In this document: positions 1 through 8,315 of the stretch, in pieces
How the letters are laid out: the number at the start of each line of letters is the position of its first letter
Numbering within the stretch: position 1 is the first letter of the stretch
From: JAICLK01 sp963742655
Lineage (GTDB): Bacteria; Patescibacteriota; Saccharimonadia; Saccharimonadales; UBA4665
DNA: 64,000 bases
Assembly: GCA_963742655.1 (NCBI GenBank)
Contig: CAVUMM010000008.1
Location: 310,001-374,000 of the forward strand
Direction of reading: 5' to 3'
Made by a program: the position numbers and the translations under genes
The notes under the pieces: generated by a model
The model's database searches: none
Seen by the model: the letters and a program-made list of their open reading frames with translations, nothing else
What the model was told of the DNA's origin: nothing

Positions 1-122
1 GGTGAAGTAGCTGAAGAAGTACCGGTGCCGGTAGAGCTATTCGATTTATTTTTGTCATAAAAAAGCCAACCGCCAAGTCCAATGACAAGGATGACGAATA
101 TCGCGATTATCCAATTCTTCAT
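1..122 (-). CDS. N-terminal fragment of a single-pass membrane or secreted protein
   Basis: The gene runs off the left edge; only about 40 codons are visible. They begin at an ATG (122-120) with a clear GGAGG ribosome binding site seven bases upstream. The protein opens with MKNW, then one hydrophobic helix of about 20 residues, then a short basic stretch (YDKNK) and a Ser/Thr/Gly-rich linker. This is the shape of a signal anchor followed by an extracellular linker. No domain is visible, so the function is unknown. Confidence 0.7.
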   Translation of the reverse strand, partial: MKNWIIAIFVILVIGLGGWLFYDKNKSNSSTGTGTSSATS

Positions 123-526
123 AACACCTCCAGCGATCCATAACTATATCCCAATAAATCATTCACGGATATGAGCAAGATCACTAGTAATTTTAGATCA
201 TGTAAATCCGATCCTACATTTTAAAATTAAATATCTTCAGCCATAATTACATGTTCGAATTACGTCCACTAATTACAACCAAAACATAAAACGTTAAAGT
301 TAATTATTGATTTTCTATATATGGTTTCAACTTTCTGCCATTTGACAAAATGAAGCTTTATTTTAATTTTTGCGCAAAAATTGTCGTCTGAAATTAAGCT
401 TAGGCACTTCGTATATGCTTCTTCGGCAACTTAACGGTAGCGCTACAACTTCTGCTGTTAGTTGGCATATGAATCACACACTCTTATGAAATAAACGTTC
501 GTAAATCGTCCCCTATGGCAAGCCAA
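123..526. other. AT-rich gene-free stretch
   Basis: About 400 bases lie between the truncated membrane gene and mazF. The sequence is strongly AT-rich and has many stops in all frames. I see no convincing hairpin with a T-run, no tRNA and no coding region with a ribosome binding site. It may be decayed sequence or hold the promoter of the leftward gene at 122. Confidence 0.5.
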
Positions 527-865
527 TTAGCTAATCAGCAAGTGTACTGCTTCGGTAGTTTTCAGTAATAATGCTGGTGATGCTTTATTTATAAATTGCG
601 ATTTCCGTGCAGTGACATCAACCGTCCTTAAGTGGATAGGAAGAATTGCCCCGTCAATATCTTTTGTCTTAACTTTTATTTCAAACGGAAGCCCTTTCGC
701 CTTGGAAGTAATAGGACAAATGACACTCAAGCCAGTTCTTTCCGTGAACAACTTCCTACTGAGAACGATTGCCGGGCGTCTGCCGGATTGCTCGTGTCCT
801 ACTCGAGGGTCAAGGATTACCCAAATAAAGTCTCCCCTATCGGGTAAATAGGATTCTTTACTCAT
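527..865 (-). CDS. mazF: MazF/PemK-family endoribonuclease toxin
   Basis: The 112-residue protein matches the MazF/PemK fold in length and motif order. It has PDRGDFIWV at the start of the barrel, the GHEQSGRRPAIVLS segment with the Glu and Arg that act in catalysis, CPITSKAKGLPFEI, and a late TARKSQF segment. MazF toxins cut mRNA at short motifs and are neutralised by binding MazE. I chose the ATG at 865, which overlaps the 3' end of the antitoxin gene by 8 bases and implies coupled translation. A longer in-frame start at 907 would lie deep inside mazE. The catalytic residues look intact, so the toxin is probably functional. Confidence 0.9.
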   Translation of the reverse strand: MSKESYLPDRGDFIWVILDPRVGHEQSGRRPAIVLSRKLFTERTGLSVICPITSKAKGLPFEIKVKTKDIDGAILPIHLRTVDVTARKSQFINKASPALLLKTTEAVHLLIS

Positions 866-1112
866 ATCGTTCAGCGCCCATATCTTGACCCCACTCAAGC
901 TCACCACCTACCATGTTGGGTGTAACACCCTCTAACATTGATTCAAGGGTTAGCTTTTTCTTTTCGACGACAGGCGTTAGAACTATGGAGTTATTTTGAA
1001 GTGTAATCACTAACTGTTGACTCAGGTGAAGATGCGCAGCATCCGCTACTTTCTTAGGTATCCTTACTCCGGCTCCATTGCCCCATTTTTGTAAGGATTG
1101 CATAACATTCAT
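858..1112 (-). CDS. mazE: MazE-family antitoxin
   Basis: The protein has 84 residues. Residues 4-50 form an AbrB/SpoVT-type swapped-hairpin DNA-binding domain, shown by LQKWGNGAGVRIPKKV, the standard MazE opening. The acidic C-terminal part (LESMLEGV...GGELEWGQD) is the segment that in this family wraps around the toxin. It precedes and overlaps mazF, the normal antitoxin-first order. The ATG at 1112 has AAGAG about six bases upstream; a second ATG lies three codons on. Palindromes directly upstream suggest autorepression. Confidence 0.9.
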   Translation of the reverse strand: MNVMQSLQKWGNGAGVRIPKKVADAAHLHLSQQLVITLQNNSIVLTPVVEKKKLTLESMLEGVTPNMVGGELEWGQDMGAERYE

Positions 1113-1124
1113 ATTGATCTCTTT

Positions 1125-1142
1125 GTATATACAAGTATATAC
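1125..1142. promoter_or_regulatory. Probable MazE operator: twin GTATATAC palindromes
   Basis: Two copies of the self-complementary octamer GTATATAC are separated by AA, starting 13 bases upstream of the mazE ATG. Together they form an 18-bp near-perfect inverted repeat. MazE/AbrB proteins bind such sites as dimers to repress their own operon. The TATATAC core may also overlap the -10 box. Binding is inferred from position and symmetry. Confidence 0.6.
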
Positions 1143-1439
1143 ATTTATTCAAAGCTGTCAACACGCCGTATTCGAGGTCCACAGCATGACTTGAAACGTT
1201 TTTATTTACAAATAGCATAATTTGCTTTGCAAAGTAGTTGCCAGTACAACTTAGGATTCTCGCGGATCTATACTTTTTTCATCGAGTAGTTTTTGTAGAA
1301 TTTTAATAGTGTTCTTAATTACAACGTCGTCATCAGTTGGTCATCAAAAGTTCTAAGTTCGCCCCCCTGCTCCAGCCATGGGATTATTAAATACAAGGGA
1401 GCTAACGATCTACTTTTGTCCGCATGTTAGAATGTTTGT
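1143..1439. other. Intergenic stretch without recognisable features
   Basis: This gap lies between the divergent mazEF promoter and the next rightward gene. It is AT-rich, with no coding region that has a ribosome binding site and no hairpin plus T-run. The TTAGAATG just before the ATG at 1440 could be a -10 box for a short-leader transcript. Confidence 0.4.
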
Positions 1440-1691
1440 ATGAGTTTGTCATATGACGACCTGCAAGCAATCCGTAAAATTGTCGAAGAGACGGTAAATC
1501 CTATTCGAGGTGATATTGAAGCACTAAGCAATGATATTAAGGAAATATACCAAATGATAGCCGAACTTCAAAAAACAGTAGGGGGCAACGAATCGTTTCA
1601 GAAGCTTAGTATCGAGAAAAAGATACTTAGACTACATGCCGAATTGCTTGAGGCCGCAAAGCAAGCTGGCGTTACTCTACCCAGCCACTAG
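1440..1691 (+). CDS. Small coiled-coil protein, unknown function
   Basis: This 83-residue soluble protein is rich in Glu, Ile, Lys and Leu. Residues 7-55 show heptad-like spacing (IRKIVEETVNPIRGDIEALSND), so a coiled-coil dimer is likely. I see no signal peptide, membrane segment or catalytic motif. There is no strong Shine-Dalgarno sequence; a TAGAAT box sits just upstream of the ATG. Similar short coiled-coil proteins occur in CPR genomes as far as I recall, but none has a role I can assign. The last codons run directly into a tRNA-like 3' fragment. Confidence 0.55.
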   Translation: MSLSYDDLQAIRKIVEETVNPIRGDIEALSNDIKEIYQMIAELQKTVGGNESFQKLSIEKKILRLHAELLEAAKQAGVTLPSH

Positions 1692-1694
1692 AGA

Positions 1695-1722
1695 GTGGGT
1701 TCGAATTCCTCTTGCCCAGCCA
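1695..1722 (+). tRNA. tRNA 3'-end remnant (T-arm, acceptor and CCA only)
   Basis: The bases read like the last 28 nt of a tRNA: a T-stem, the loop TTCGAAT, an acceptor strand TTGCCCA, discriminator G and CCA. The matching 5' acceptor strand (TGGGCAA) and the D and anticodon arms are absent upstream, where a coding region runs instead. The T-stem pairs imperfectly. This is best read as a partial or duplicated tRNA end, such as an integration-site scar, and it could be chance. Confidence 0.35.
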
Positions 1723-1862
1723 GTCATATTCAATATGTTATTTTGTCCTGATAAGTTGAAAATCATAATCTGCTCGAGAAAATTGCTTACTCAAGGTGTT
1801 CATCCATTCTGAAAAAAGATAAAGCAACGTAAGCATTATTTGCGTAGCTGATTTATTCTGCT

Positions 1863-1868
1863 TATAGT
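1863..1868 (+). promoter_or_regulatory. -10 box TATAGT, leaderless start of the ABC gene
   Basis: TATAGT lies 7 nt before the ATG at 1876 and no Shine-Dalgarno sequence is present. Transcription would begin at or next to the start codon. Confidence 0.55.
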
Positions 1869-1875
1869 TACGTTT

Positions 1876-2787
1876 ATGGACAATGCGCTGGTTGCCGCCA
1901 AGCTTTCTAAAAAATATCCGGGCACAAATGTTTACGCGCTTAAAGACTTAACGTTACAGGTGCGGTTTGGCGAAGTCTACGGCTTTTTAGGACCGAACGG
2001 GGCCGGCAAGTCGACAACGATCAGAACATTGATGAATTTTATACAGCCCACAAGCGGCAGCGCAACGATCTTAGGGCTCGATATTGTTAAGGATTCAGTA
2101 AAAATCAAGCGAGAAATCGGCTATCTTGCCGGGGACGGCGCGGTGTATCCTAAAATGACCGGCAGGCAGTTTTTAGACTATTTAGGCGAGCTGCGGGCGC
2201 CGGCTACCAAGTCTTACAAACAAGAACTTGCAAAACGATTGCAAGCGACCCTGGACAAACCGCTCGGCTCGCTTTCACGCGGCAACAGGCAAAAAATATC
2301 AATTATCCAGGCCTTCATGCACCAGCCAAGACTACTGATTTTAGACGAACCAAGCAGCGGCCTGGATCCGTTGATGCAGGAAGTATTCTACGAGCTCATT
2401 AACGAATCGAAGGCCCGCGGCGCGGCAATTTTTATGAGCAGCCACATTTTGGGCGAAGTCCAAAAAATTTGCGACAGGGTGGGCATCATTCGTGACGGCA
2501 CATTGGTCGCTGAGCGAAACATTGACGAAATGGCCAAAGAGGCCTCCCAAACTTTCGATGTAATATTTGAAGAAAACGCCCCGCTCGGCAAGTTAAGAAA
2601 ACTTTCTTGCGTGCAGAAAGCGGTAGAAAATAACGCGCGAAATGTGACGCTGCATGTTCGCGGTGATCTATCGCCTTTATTTGCCCTGCTGGCCCAACAT
2701 ACCGTTTCGAAAATCGACACCCGGACACTGGATCTGGAAGAAACATTCATGCATTACTATCAGCCGCGAGGAGGCAAGTATGTTTAG
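1876..2787 (+). CDS. ABC-2 type exporter, ATP-binding subunit
   Basis: This 303-residue ATPase has Walker A GPNGAGKST near residue 40, a signature reading LSRGNRQKI, Walker B LLILDEPSSGLDPL and the H-switch SSH. That is the CcmA/DrrA-like layout of ABC-2 exporters. The C-terminal 80 residues form the usual accessory domain. It pairs with the permease whose ATG lies inside its last codons (8-nt overlap), so the two are translationally coupled. The substrate cannot be read from sequence; drugs, lipids or peptides are all exported by this family. The signature has Arg where Gly is common (LSRGN rather than LSGGN), as in many ABC-2 ATPases. Confidence 0.92.
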   Translation: MDNALVAAKLSKKYPGTNVYALKDLTLQVRFGEVYGFLGPNGAGKSTTIRTLMNFIQPTSGSATILGLDIVKDSVKIKREIGYLAGDGAVYPKMTGRQFLDYLGELRAPATKSYKQELAKRLQATLDKPLGSLSRGNRQKISIIQAFMHQPRLLILDEPSSGLDPLMQEVFYELINESKARGAAIFMSSHILGEVQKICDRVGIIRDGTLVAERNIDEMAKEASQTFDVIFEENAPLGKLRKLSCVQKAVENNARNVTLHVRGDLSPLFALLAQHTVSKIDTRTLDLEETFMHYYQPRGGKYV

Positions 2788-3571
2788 TATTTTTAAATGG
2801 ACTTTGTGGCAACGCCGCTGGAGCATGCTCTGGTGGTGTATCGGTATTGCCAGCTTAGTAATATTGACCTTGGCTTTTTATCCGACTATTCATAACCAGG
2901 CGGCCCAATTAAACAAGAGTTTTGGCAGTTTGAATAGCAGCACGCTTGCGCTCTTCGGCGGTACAGATTTCTTTTCGCCGGTGGGTTATTTGAATAGCCA
3001 GTTAATTTATTTGATGCTGCCGCTTCTTTTGATAATCTTGGGTGTCGGGCTTGGCAGCAGCCTGATCGGCCGCGAAGAAGCCGAAGGAACGATTGAATCG
3101 CTGCTAGCTCGGCCCGTATCGCGTTCCCATCTGCTTTTGGCTAAGGCTTTGGCAGGGGCTTTTATATTATTTACTGTAACGGGTATCGGGTCTATCGTCA
3201 TAATTGTCTTGGCTAAAGCTGTGAATATCGGTATCCCTCTGTCAAATATCGCGGCCGCGTGTTTTGCCTGCTTTATGCTTGTACTCACTTTTAGCGCCGT
3301 CTCATTTTTATTGGCCGCGACTGGCCGGGGGCGCGGTGCGGCTCTTGGCATTACCGCGGTTTATGCCCTAGGAGGTTACATTATCGGCTCACTCGCCAAG
3401 ACTGTGCATTGGCTCCAAAAGCCCAGCCTGATTTTTCCATACCATTACTACCAATCGGCCGATATCCTACGCGGCACAATTCATTGGTCTTCCATCGTAT
3501 TCTTTGGTGTATTTACAGTGGCATGCATGATTTTGGCCTGGCTAAGCTTCCGGCAGCGGGATCTTGGATAA
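2780..3571 (+). CDS. ABC-2 type exporter, permease subunit
   Basis: This 263-residue integral membrane protein has six predicted helices. The first follows a short basic/aromatic N-terminus (MFSIFKWTLWQRRW), as in ABC2 permeases. A cytoplasmic loop carries GREEAEGTIESLLARPVSR, the coupling-helix-like motif typical of ABC-2 family permeases. The ATG at 2780 has an excellent GAGGAGG site and overlaps the end of the ATPase gene. The protein forms the transmembrane half of the exporter. Confidence 0.9.
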   Translation: MFSIFKWTLWQRRWSMLWWCIGIASLVILTLAFYPTIHNQAAQLNKSFGSLNSSTLALFGGTDFFSPVGYLNSQLIYLMLPLLLIILGVGLGSSLIGREEAEGTIESLLARPVSRSHLLLAKALAGAFILFTVTGIGSIVIIVLAKAVNIGIPLSNIAAACFACFMLVLTFSAVSFLLAATGRGRGAALGITAVYALGGYIIGSLAKTVHWLQKPSLIFPYHYYQSADILRGTIHWSSIVFFGVFTVACMILAWLSFRQRDLG

Positions 3572-3612
3572 ATACAAGGGCTTCAGCCCGAACTTTGAAG
3601 TGTTAGAATAAA

Positions 3613-3846
3613 ATGATGGTAAAGCTTTTAAAATATAAATTATTAGGTATATCAATTATTATATGGGTGCTTCAGCTACTTTATGTTGCTCTTGCGTTGA
3701 GTGTAGGAGTATTCATAGTTTTTCTAGCCGGATTAAATAACCGATCATCCCATTTGTTATTCCAAATCGTATTCGTGCTGGGCATAGTCGTAATAAACAT
3801 ACTATGGCGCGTCGGAATCAAAAAGCTAAAACCAGAATGGTTCTAA
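3613..3846 (+). CDS. Small two-helix membrane protein, unknown
   Basis: This 77-residue protein has two hydrophobic helices (about residues 12-40 and 48-68) joined by a short polar loop (NNRSSH). The C-terminus is basic (KKLKPEWF). There is no Shine-Dalgarno site; a TAGAAT box at 3604-3609 precedes two consecutive ATG codons, of which the second (3616) has the better leaderless spacing. It follows the ABC exporter but has its own promoter. No family is recognised. Confidence 0.55.
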   Translation: MMVKLLKYKLLGISIIIWVLQLLYVALALSVGVFIVFLAGLNNRSSHLLFQIVFVLGIVVINILWRVGIKKLKPEWF

Positions 3847-4010
3847 CTTCGCAACGGATACCCAGCCACAATTTAAAATCACCCCCGCTTTGATAACTAT
3901 ATGGGCGCATCAGAAGCAGTAATGGTATAAATGCGTTCCGGCGGCAGCCAAAGCCGGCCATTATAAGCGGTCTCTTCAGCATCTGGCTTTACACCTTACT
4001 ATAGTTTGGA

Positions 4011-4016
4011 TAGAAT
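4011..4016 (+). promoter_or_regulatory. -10 box TAGAAT, leaderless start of the histidine kinase
   Basis: TAGAAT lies 7 nt before the ATG at 4024. A second TATAGT box is at about 4000-4005. No ribosome binding site lies between box and start. Confidence 0.55.
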
Positions 4017-4023
4017 TGCTTTA

Positions 4024-6354
4024 ATGGTTAAGCTTAGCATCCGTCAGAAAATTCTTGCTTTGGTATTGGCGGCCACGATTATACCATTCGCGCTTATCAA
4101 TGTGTTTTGGGTAAACATCCAGCGACACACCCTTCTGGATAACGCCAAAGAAACGCAAATAGCTGCCACGAACAAAGATGCCGGAGCCACCAGCTTGTTT
4201 ATCGACGAAGAAGTGCAGCAGATGATTTTCCGGGCGCAGGACATGGCGGTGGACGCCGGTGAAAAAAGCAGTCACGATTTCGATCTTGATGTCCGGGCCT
4301 ACATGCTCGAAGATAACAAGAACCTGGTAAGCGCCCAAAAGGTGTTCGTCAACGGGCAAGAACAGGTATCGCGGGACCAAAACGGCGAGCTGCCTTTGCA
4401 AAACGTCAGCGGCTCACCGGTTTTCCAGGCTCTTAAACGAGGAGCAAACCGCTATATCAGTTCGGCTAAACTCGATTCCAGCGGCGCGCCGCTGGTAACG
4501 CTTGGCGTAGCAATCCCGAAAAATATTGATCCGCCGGTTTTGGCCCAATTGGTTTACGATGACACGCGGCCGGCCAATTCTACGCTCGGCTTCAATGGCG
4601 CTCTGATCACGCAATTGGATTTTCAAGTACTATGGACATCGATACTTTCACAGTCTGTTAACTCACCAGGCAGCGTCGCGTTCGTAGTGGACGGGAAGGG
4701 CGATGTCGTGGCTTATCCTAAGCAGTTAAGTTCCCGAGTCGCTGCCAATTTAAGCTCGACGCCGATAGTGGCTGATTATTTGCACCGTTTGAACTCTGCT
4801 GGCAGAGATGCGGATAATGCAGACCTGCGCGCCTCAATTCAGGCAAAATCTGAGAATGGTGTGAACGTACTGGCGACGTATCAAAATATCAAAGGAACCG
4901 ACTGGGCGATAGTAGTGGAGGATCCCATCGCTAACGTATACAAGGGTATCAACCAAATAACCGAAATCGGGTTGATCATAGCGCTGCTAGCCTTCATCTT
5001 ATTTGTTGTCATCAGTCTTTGGCTTAGCAAATATATTTCACGGCCAATCTTGCACATAGCCAATGTAGCCGGCCGCATCGGCCGGGGCGACTTCGACGCG
5101 CGCGTTGACGGCGGTCGCAGCGACGAGATCGGCACGCTCGGACAAAGCGTGAACGCCATGGGCCAAAATCTGAAAGTATCAGTGGGACAGATCGAGAACC
5201 AGCGGCGCCAGCTGGAAGCGATCCTGAATAACACCACGGACGCCATACTTTCGGTAGATGATCACGGAACTGTTTCGGTGGCCAACAACGTCGCTAATAC
5301 ATTCTTTGAATTTAACGATAAATCACTTTCCGGCCAGCACATCGGCGCCTTGATGCGATCGGTGCAATCCAATGCCGACCCGCTAAACTGGGACTTTTCA
5401 ACTTTGAAACCCGGAGTACACGTGTTTACTGATCTTACTTACACCAGCCCGTCGCAAAAGACACGATATATAGATGTCGTGGTGTTTAAGATCGAAAGCT
5501 CCATAGCCGGCGCCGCGTCCAACCAGAGCATCGTGACGATCCATGATGAGACCAAGCGCCGGGAGTTGGACAATATGAAGGTTGATTTCGTTTCCATGGC
5601 AGCGCACGAGTTGCGCACGCCCTTGTCCGCCGTTCAGGGTTATCTTGAGCTAGTATTAGATGGCGAACTTCAGTCTGCGCTTTCTGAAAAAGTGAATTAT
5701 TACTTGAAGCATGCTCAGTCTAGTGCCGGCGAACTTGGGGCACTTATAAGCAACCTGTTGAATGTCACACGGCTGGAGCATGGCACGCTGCATATGCACA
5801 TGGAAAAAGTCGATCTTGCGGCAAAAGCCGGAGAAACGGTCAAGAATTCGCAGTTTAACGCCGCAAACAAGAAGATCAACCTCAGTTACACTGGGCCCCA
5901 GAACGAGTGCTTTGTGGTTGCTGACGGGGCCACATTGCAGGAAGTACTGAACAATCTATTAGATAATGCCATTAAGTACACTCCCCAGGGCGGCAGCGTC
6001 AACCTCTCTTTCAACGAACAAGGTGGTAAAAATGTAGTCAAGGTCCGTGACACCGGTTGCGGAATCCCCGAGAGCGCGCTACCACATTTGTTTACGAAGT
6101 TTTACCGCGTACACAGCGGGCTCGAAACAGGCAGTGCCGGTACGGGCTTAGGCCTATATTTATCTAAGACTATCCTGGAAAGCTTCGACGGCACCATCAC
6201 GGTGCAGTCGGTAGAGGGTATGGGATCGGAATTTACCGTCACGCTACCGTTATATAATGAAGCCAGGCTACAAGAATTAATAAGCTCTCAGGTCGATGAT
6301 GGATTTAATAAAGGAGACAACCGTGGCTGGACTACAACGAATACTCCTCGTTGA
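4024..6354 (+). CDS. Membrane sensor histidine kinase (Cache-HAMP-PAS-HisKA-HATPase)
   Basis: This 776-residue kinase has one transmembrane helix near residues 9-28, then about 290 extracellular residues of double-Cache type. A second helix near 310-335 and a HAMP domain (ISRPILHIANVAGRIGRGDF) follow. Next come a PAS segment (LEAILNNTTDAILSVDD), a HisKA box AAHELRTPL with the phospho-acceptor at about His528, and a HATPase domain with NLLDNAIKYTPQGG, DTGCGIP and GTGLGLYLSK. All kinase boxes are intact. It senses an external ligand or stress and phosphorylates the response regulator whose gene overlaps its end. Cache domains usually bind small metabolites; the ligand here is unknown. An in-frame TTG at 4006 is the less likely start. 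Confidence 0.92.
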   Translation: MVKLSIRQKILALVLAATIIPFALINVFWVNIQRHTLLDNAKETQIAATNKDAGATSLFIDEEVQQMIFRAQDMAVDAGEKSSHDFDLDVRAYMLEDNKNLVSAQKVFVNGQEQVSRDQNGELPLQNVSGSPVFQALKRGANRYISSAKLDSSGAPLVTLGVAIPKNIDPPVLAQLVYDDTRPANSTLGFNGALITQLDFQVLWTSILSQSVNSPGSVAFVVDGKGDVVAYPKQLSSRVAANLSSTPIVADYLHRLNSAGRDADNADLRASIQAKSENGVNVLATYQNIKGTDWAIVVEDPIANVYKGINQITEIGLIIALLAFILFVVISLWLSKYISRPILHIANVAGRIGRGDFDARVDGGRSDEIGTLGQSVNAMGQNLKVSVGQIENQRRQLEAILNNTTDAILSVDDHGTVSVANNVANTFFEFNDKSLSGQHIGALMRSVQSNADPLNWDFSTLKPGVHVFTDLTYTSPSQKTRYIDVVVFKIESSIAGAASNQSIVTIHDETKRRELDNMKVDFVSMAAHELRTPLSAVQGYLELVLDGELQSALSEKVNYYLKHAQSSAGELGALISNLLNVTRLEHGTLHMHMEKVDLAAKAGETVKNSQFNAANKKINLSYTGPQNECFVVADGATLQEVLNNLLDNAIKYTPQGGSVNLSFNEQGGKNVVKVRDTGCGIPESALPHLFTKFYRVHSGLETGSAGTGLGLYLSKTILESFDGTITVQSVEGMGSEFTVTLPLYNEARLQELISSQVDDGFNKGDNRGWTTTNTPR

Positions 6355-6766
6355 GGATAATGTAAGCTTGCAGGATATTTACACGCAGTATCTTAAGCAC
6401 CGCGGATACACGGTGGCCTCGGCTGTGGACGGCTACAAAGCCCTGGAAGCGGCCAAAGCATTTTCGCCGGAACTCGTTTTCCTGGATATCATGATGCCGG
6501 GTATGAATGGCTTTGACGTGGCAAAAAAGTTGCGCAGCGATCCGCAATATAACTGCACCAGGGCCAGGATTGTACTGCTGTCCAACTTGGGGCGCGACAA
6601 AGTTCCGGCCGAGCTCAACCAAGTCGTAGACGGCTACGCGCTAAAAGCTGAAATACAGCTTTCTGACCTGATTAAAATCATCAACTCATTTACGCCGGCT
6701 TCACCAACGGATTCATCGGCAAACCCGGCAAACGGAGGCGGAAGTCATAATGACCCTGCCGCTTAA
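6323..6766 (+). CDS. Single-domain response regulator (CheY-like receiver)
   Basis: This 147-residue protein is one receiver domain plus a disordered Ser/Asn/Gly-rich tail of about 25 residues, with no DNA-binding output domain. The acidic pair Glu11-Asp12, phospho-acceptor Asp55 in FLDIMMPGMNG, the Ser of LLSN and a conserved Lys are present, so it should be phosphorylated. I chose the GTG at 6323 because AAGGAG lies six bases upstream and the receiver fold begins at once (LQRILLVEDN); an ATG at 6296 would add nine residues. It overlaps the kinase gene by 32 bases. With no output domain it may act by protein contact, for example on motility or pili, or pass phosphate on. Confidence 0.88.
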   Translation: MAGLQRILLVEDNVSLQDIYTQYLKHRGYTVASAVDGYKALEAAKAFSPELVFLDIMMPGMNGFDVAKKLRSDPQYNCTRARIVLLSNLGRDKVPAELNQVVDGYALKAEIQLSDLIKIINSFTPASPTDSSANPANGGGSHNDPAA

Positions 6767-6964
6767 TTAATTTGGATTACCTCAGCCTACTACTCCGGCT
6801 TCAACGACAAGGCGGGGTTTCCCGGCATTCTGCAACCCCTTGATAATATCGTCGATCAAATTTTGGTTAATGCAGGCATACGACTGACTAAACAATAACC
6901 GGAATAAATTTCAAATTACGCGTAATACTGCCAGCTAAAATTTACCAAAAGTTAGTATTCGTGG

Positions 6965-6970
6965 CATAGT
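6965..6970 (+). promoter_or_regulatory. -10 box CATAGT
   Basis: CATAGT ends 6 nt before the ATG at 6977 and abuts another ATG at 6971. The spacing favours 6977 as a leaderless start. Confidence 0.45.
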
Positions 6971-6976
6971 ATGCGT

Positions 6977-7528
6977 ATGTTGCGAGATGTTTATGTTCCA
7001 TCAGATCTTCCGTCTTTGAATGTGGCGCCGGATATTCCCGCATCTGAAAAGATTCAGGTTATTACCGCGACGCCCGTTACTATATTCCATCACTCGGGTT
7101 TTGAATTTGACTTACGGTTGCCTTATGTCAGAGATACGTCATTCGTGCACGGTCTTCCAAGTATGACAGGTTCATTGGCTTTGGAACATATAGATTTGGG
7201 TGACGAGAGGTTGTACGGCCATGGCATAGGCAGCCGGCTACTCAGGGCCGCAACCCGATATATTGTGGGGCTGAATGCAGGTGTGTCGTCGTTAACGGTT
7301 GACGATCACCCGAGGCTTGGTGTGTTGAACACTTTTATCAGTGTATTTGGCACAGAAAGCGTCGAAGCACGAATCGGCGGCGTGACGTATGGCGGACGTG
7401 GTATCACTACCTTAGATCAGATATTTGAAGAACATCCGGTTCAGGCCGGTGAGCCGTATTTATTGCGCTCCATAACTGCTTGTATAGATCCTGCGATTGC
7501 TATGTCCTGGGAAAATCCCGTGGAGTAA
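6977..7528 (+). CDS. GNAT-like acetyltransferase, unusual
   Basis: This 183-residue soluble protein has the segment YGHGIGSRLLRAATRYI near the middle. That resembles motif A of the GNAT fold, whose R/Q-x-x-G-x-G/A loop binds the acetyl-CoA pyrophosphate. It is followed by a strand (SSLTVDD) and a helix-strand pair, as expected for GNAT. The N-terminal 65 residues are not obviously GNAT, and the typical C-terminal motif B is weak. Function and substrate are unknown, and the family call is tentative. It has a probable promoter of its own. Confidence 0.5.
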   Translation: MLRDVYVPSDLPSLNVAPDIPASEKIQVITATPVTIFHHSGFEFDLRLPYVRDTSFVHGLPSMTGSLALEHIDLGDERLYGHGIGSRLLRAATRYIVGLNAGVSSLTVDDHPRLGVLNTFISVFGTESVEARIGGVTYGGRGITTLDQIFEEHPVQAGEPYLLRSITACIDPAIAMSWENPVE

Positions 7529-7698
7529 CTTCGGTTATTATACAAGTTCGCACAAATTAGCCCCATCACGAGCTCCAATGCCTTAAAAATTTTATCGGCA
7601 AAAAAGGGTGCTCTGTGCCAGACAATTTCAGCCGTGTATGCAACAGCTTTAACACTAGCAATTTTCCTTTTGTCCAGATAATGTTATTATCGGCTGCT

Positions 7699-7854
7699 AT
7701 GAAGTTTATTTTACTGGGAGTATTCGTCGCGTCCGTTGTGGCGCTGCCGATGTATATGCTGGACGCACTGGTAATGCCGGACCTGATGTCGATGAAACAG
7801 ACATACTCACAGGCAACCAACATAGCTGAGCAATCTGCTGCAGTGCAACATTAG
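7699..7854 (+). CDS. Short single-span membrane protein
   Basis: These 51 codons start MKFILLGVFVASVVALP, a compact hydrophobic segment, followed by a polar, Met- and Gln-rich tail. A TATTAT box at 7685-7690 lies 8 nt before the ATG, the spacing seen for other genes here. A longer reading starting at 7615 is less likely because it lacks a promoter or ribosome site. It could be a small membrane peptide or an exported leader; no family is recognised. Confidence 0.45.
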   Translation: MKFILLGVFVASVVALPMYMLDALVMPDLMSMKQTYSQATNIAEQSAAVQH

Positions 7855-7877
7855 TTTTATCCCGTATCAGTTGCGGC

Positions 7878-8165
7878 TCAATTTGACTTGGCGGCGTTGG
7901 AAGAAAATGCGCTTCGTGATCTTCCGCCATTACCAGACACTGATTCCGAATCATCATCCGAAGACTCTTCCATGCGGGCTTTCGCGCGTTCGCGCATCTT
8001 GTCCTTCATGTCTTTCATTTTTTGATTTAAGATCTGACGGCTTTCCTGCCCGGCTTTTGGCGCAAACAGTATGCCTGCGGCAATTCCGGTGGCCAAACCA
8101 AATGTTATTCCGGTTGTAAAAGCAACAAAAGCTATGCCCGGTGTTACATAGTTGACTCCATTCAT
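7878..8165 (-). CDS. YtxH-domain membrane protein
   Basis: This 95-residue protein has a Gly/Ala-rich hydrophobic helix (residues 10-35) ending in GILFAPKAGQESRQ, the hallmark of the YtxH family. A Lys/Arg/Glu-rich amphipathic region and a Ser/Asp-rich tail follow. YtxH proteins are small envelope-associated proteins linked to general stress in Gram-positives; their molecular role is not settled. The start has a strong TAGGAGG site seven bases upstream. Confidence 0.8.
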   Translation of the reverse strand: MNGVNYVTPGIAFVAFTTGITFGLATGIAAGILFAPKAGQESRQILNQKMKDMKDKMRERAKARMEESSDDDSESVSGNGGRSRSAFSSNAAKSN

Positions 8166-8315
8166 ACCGACCTCCTAAAATATTCGCATTATTGAACTTT
8201 CAATGTATCACCAGAACAGTCATAGCGATGTAAAGTATTTTACCGTTGTCGATGCAGGCTGCTCGAGATTATGCATTAGCATGATAAAGTAGTTGTATTA
8301 ATTCAGGAAAAAATC

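Noticed and set aside
1641..1722. A complete tRNA overlapping the 3' end of the coiled-coil gene
   Set aside because: The 5' acceptor strand needed to pair with TTGCCCA and the D and anticodon arms are absent.
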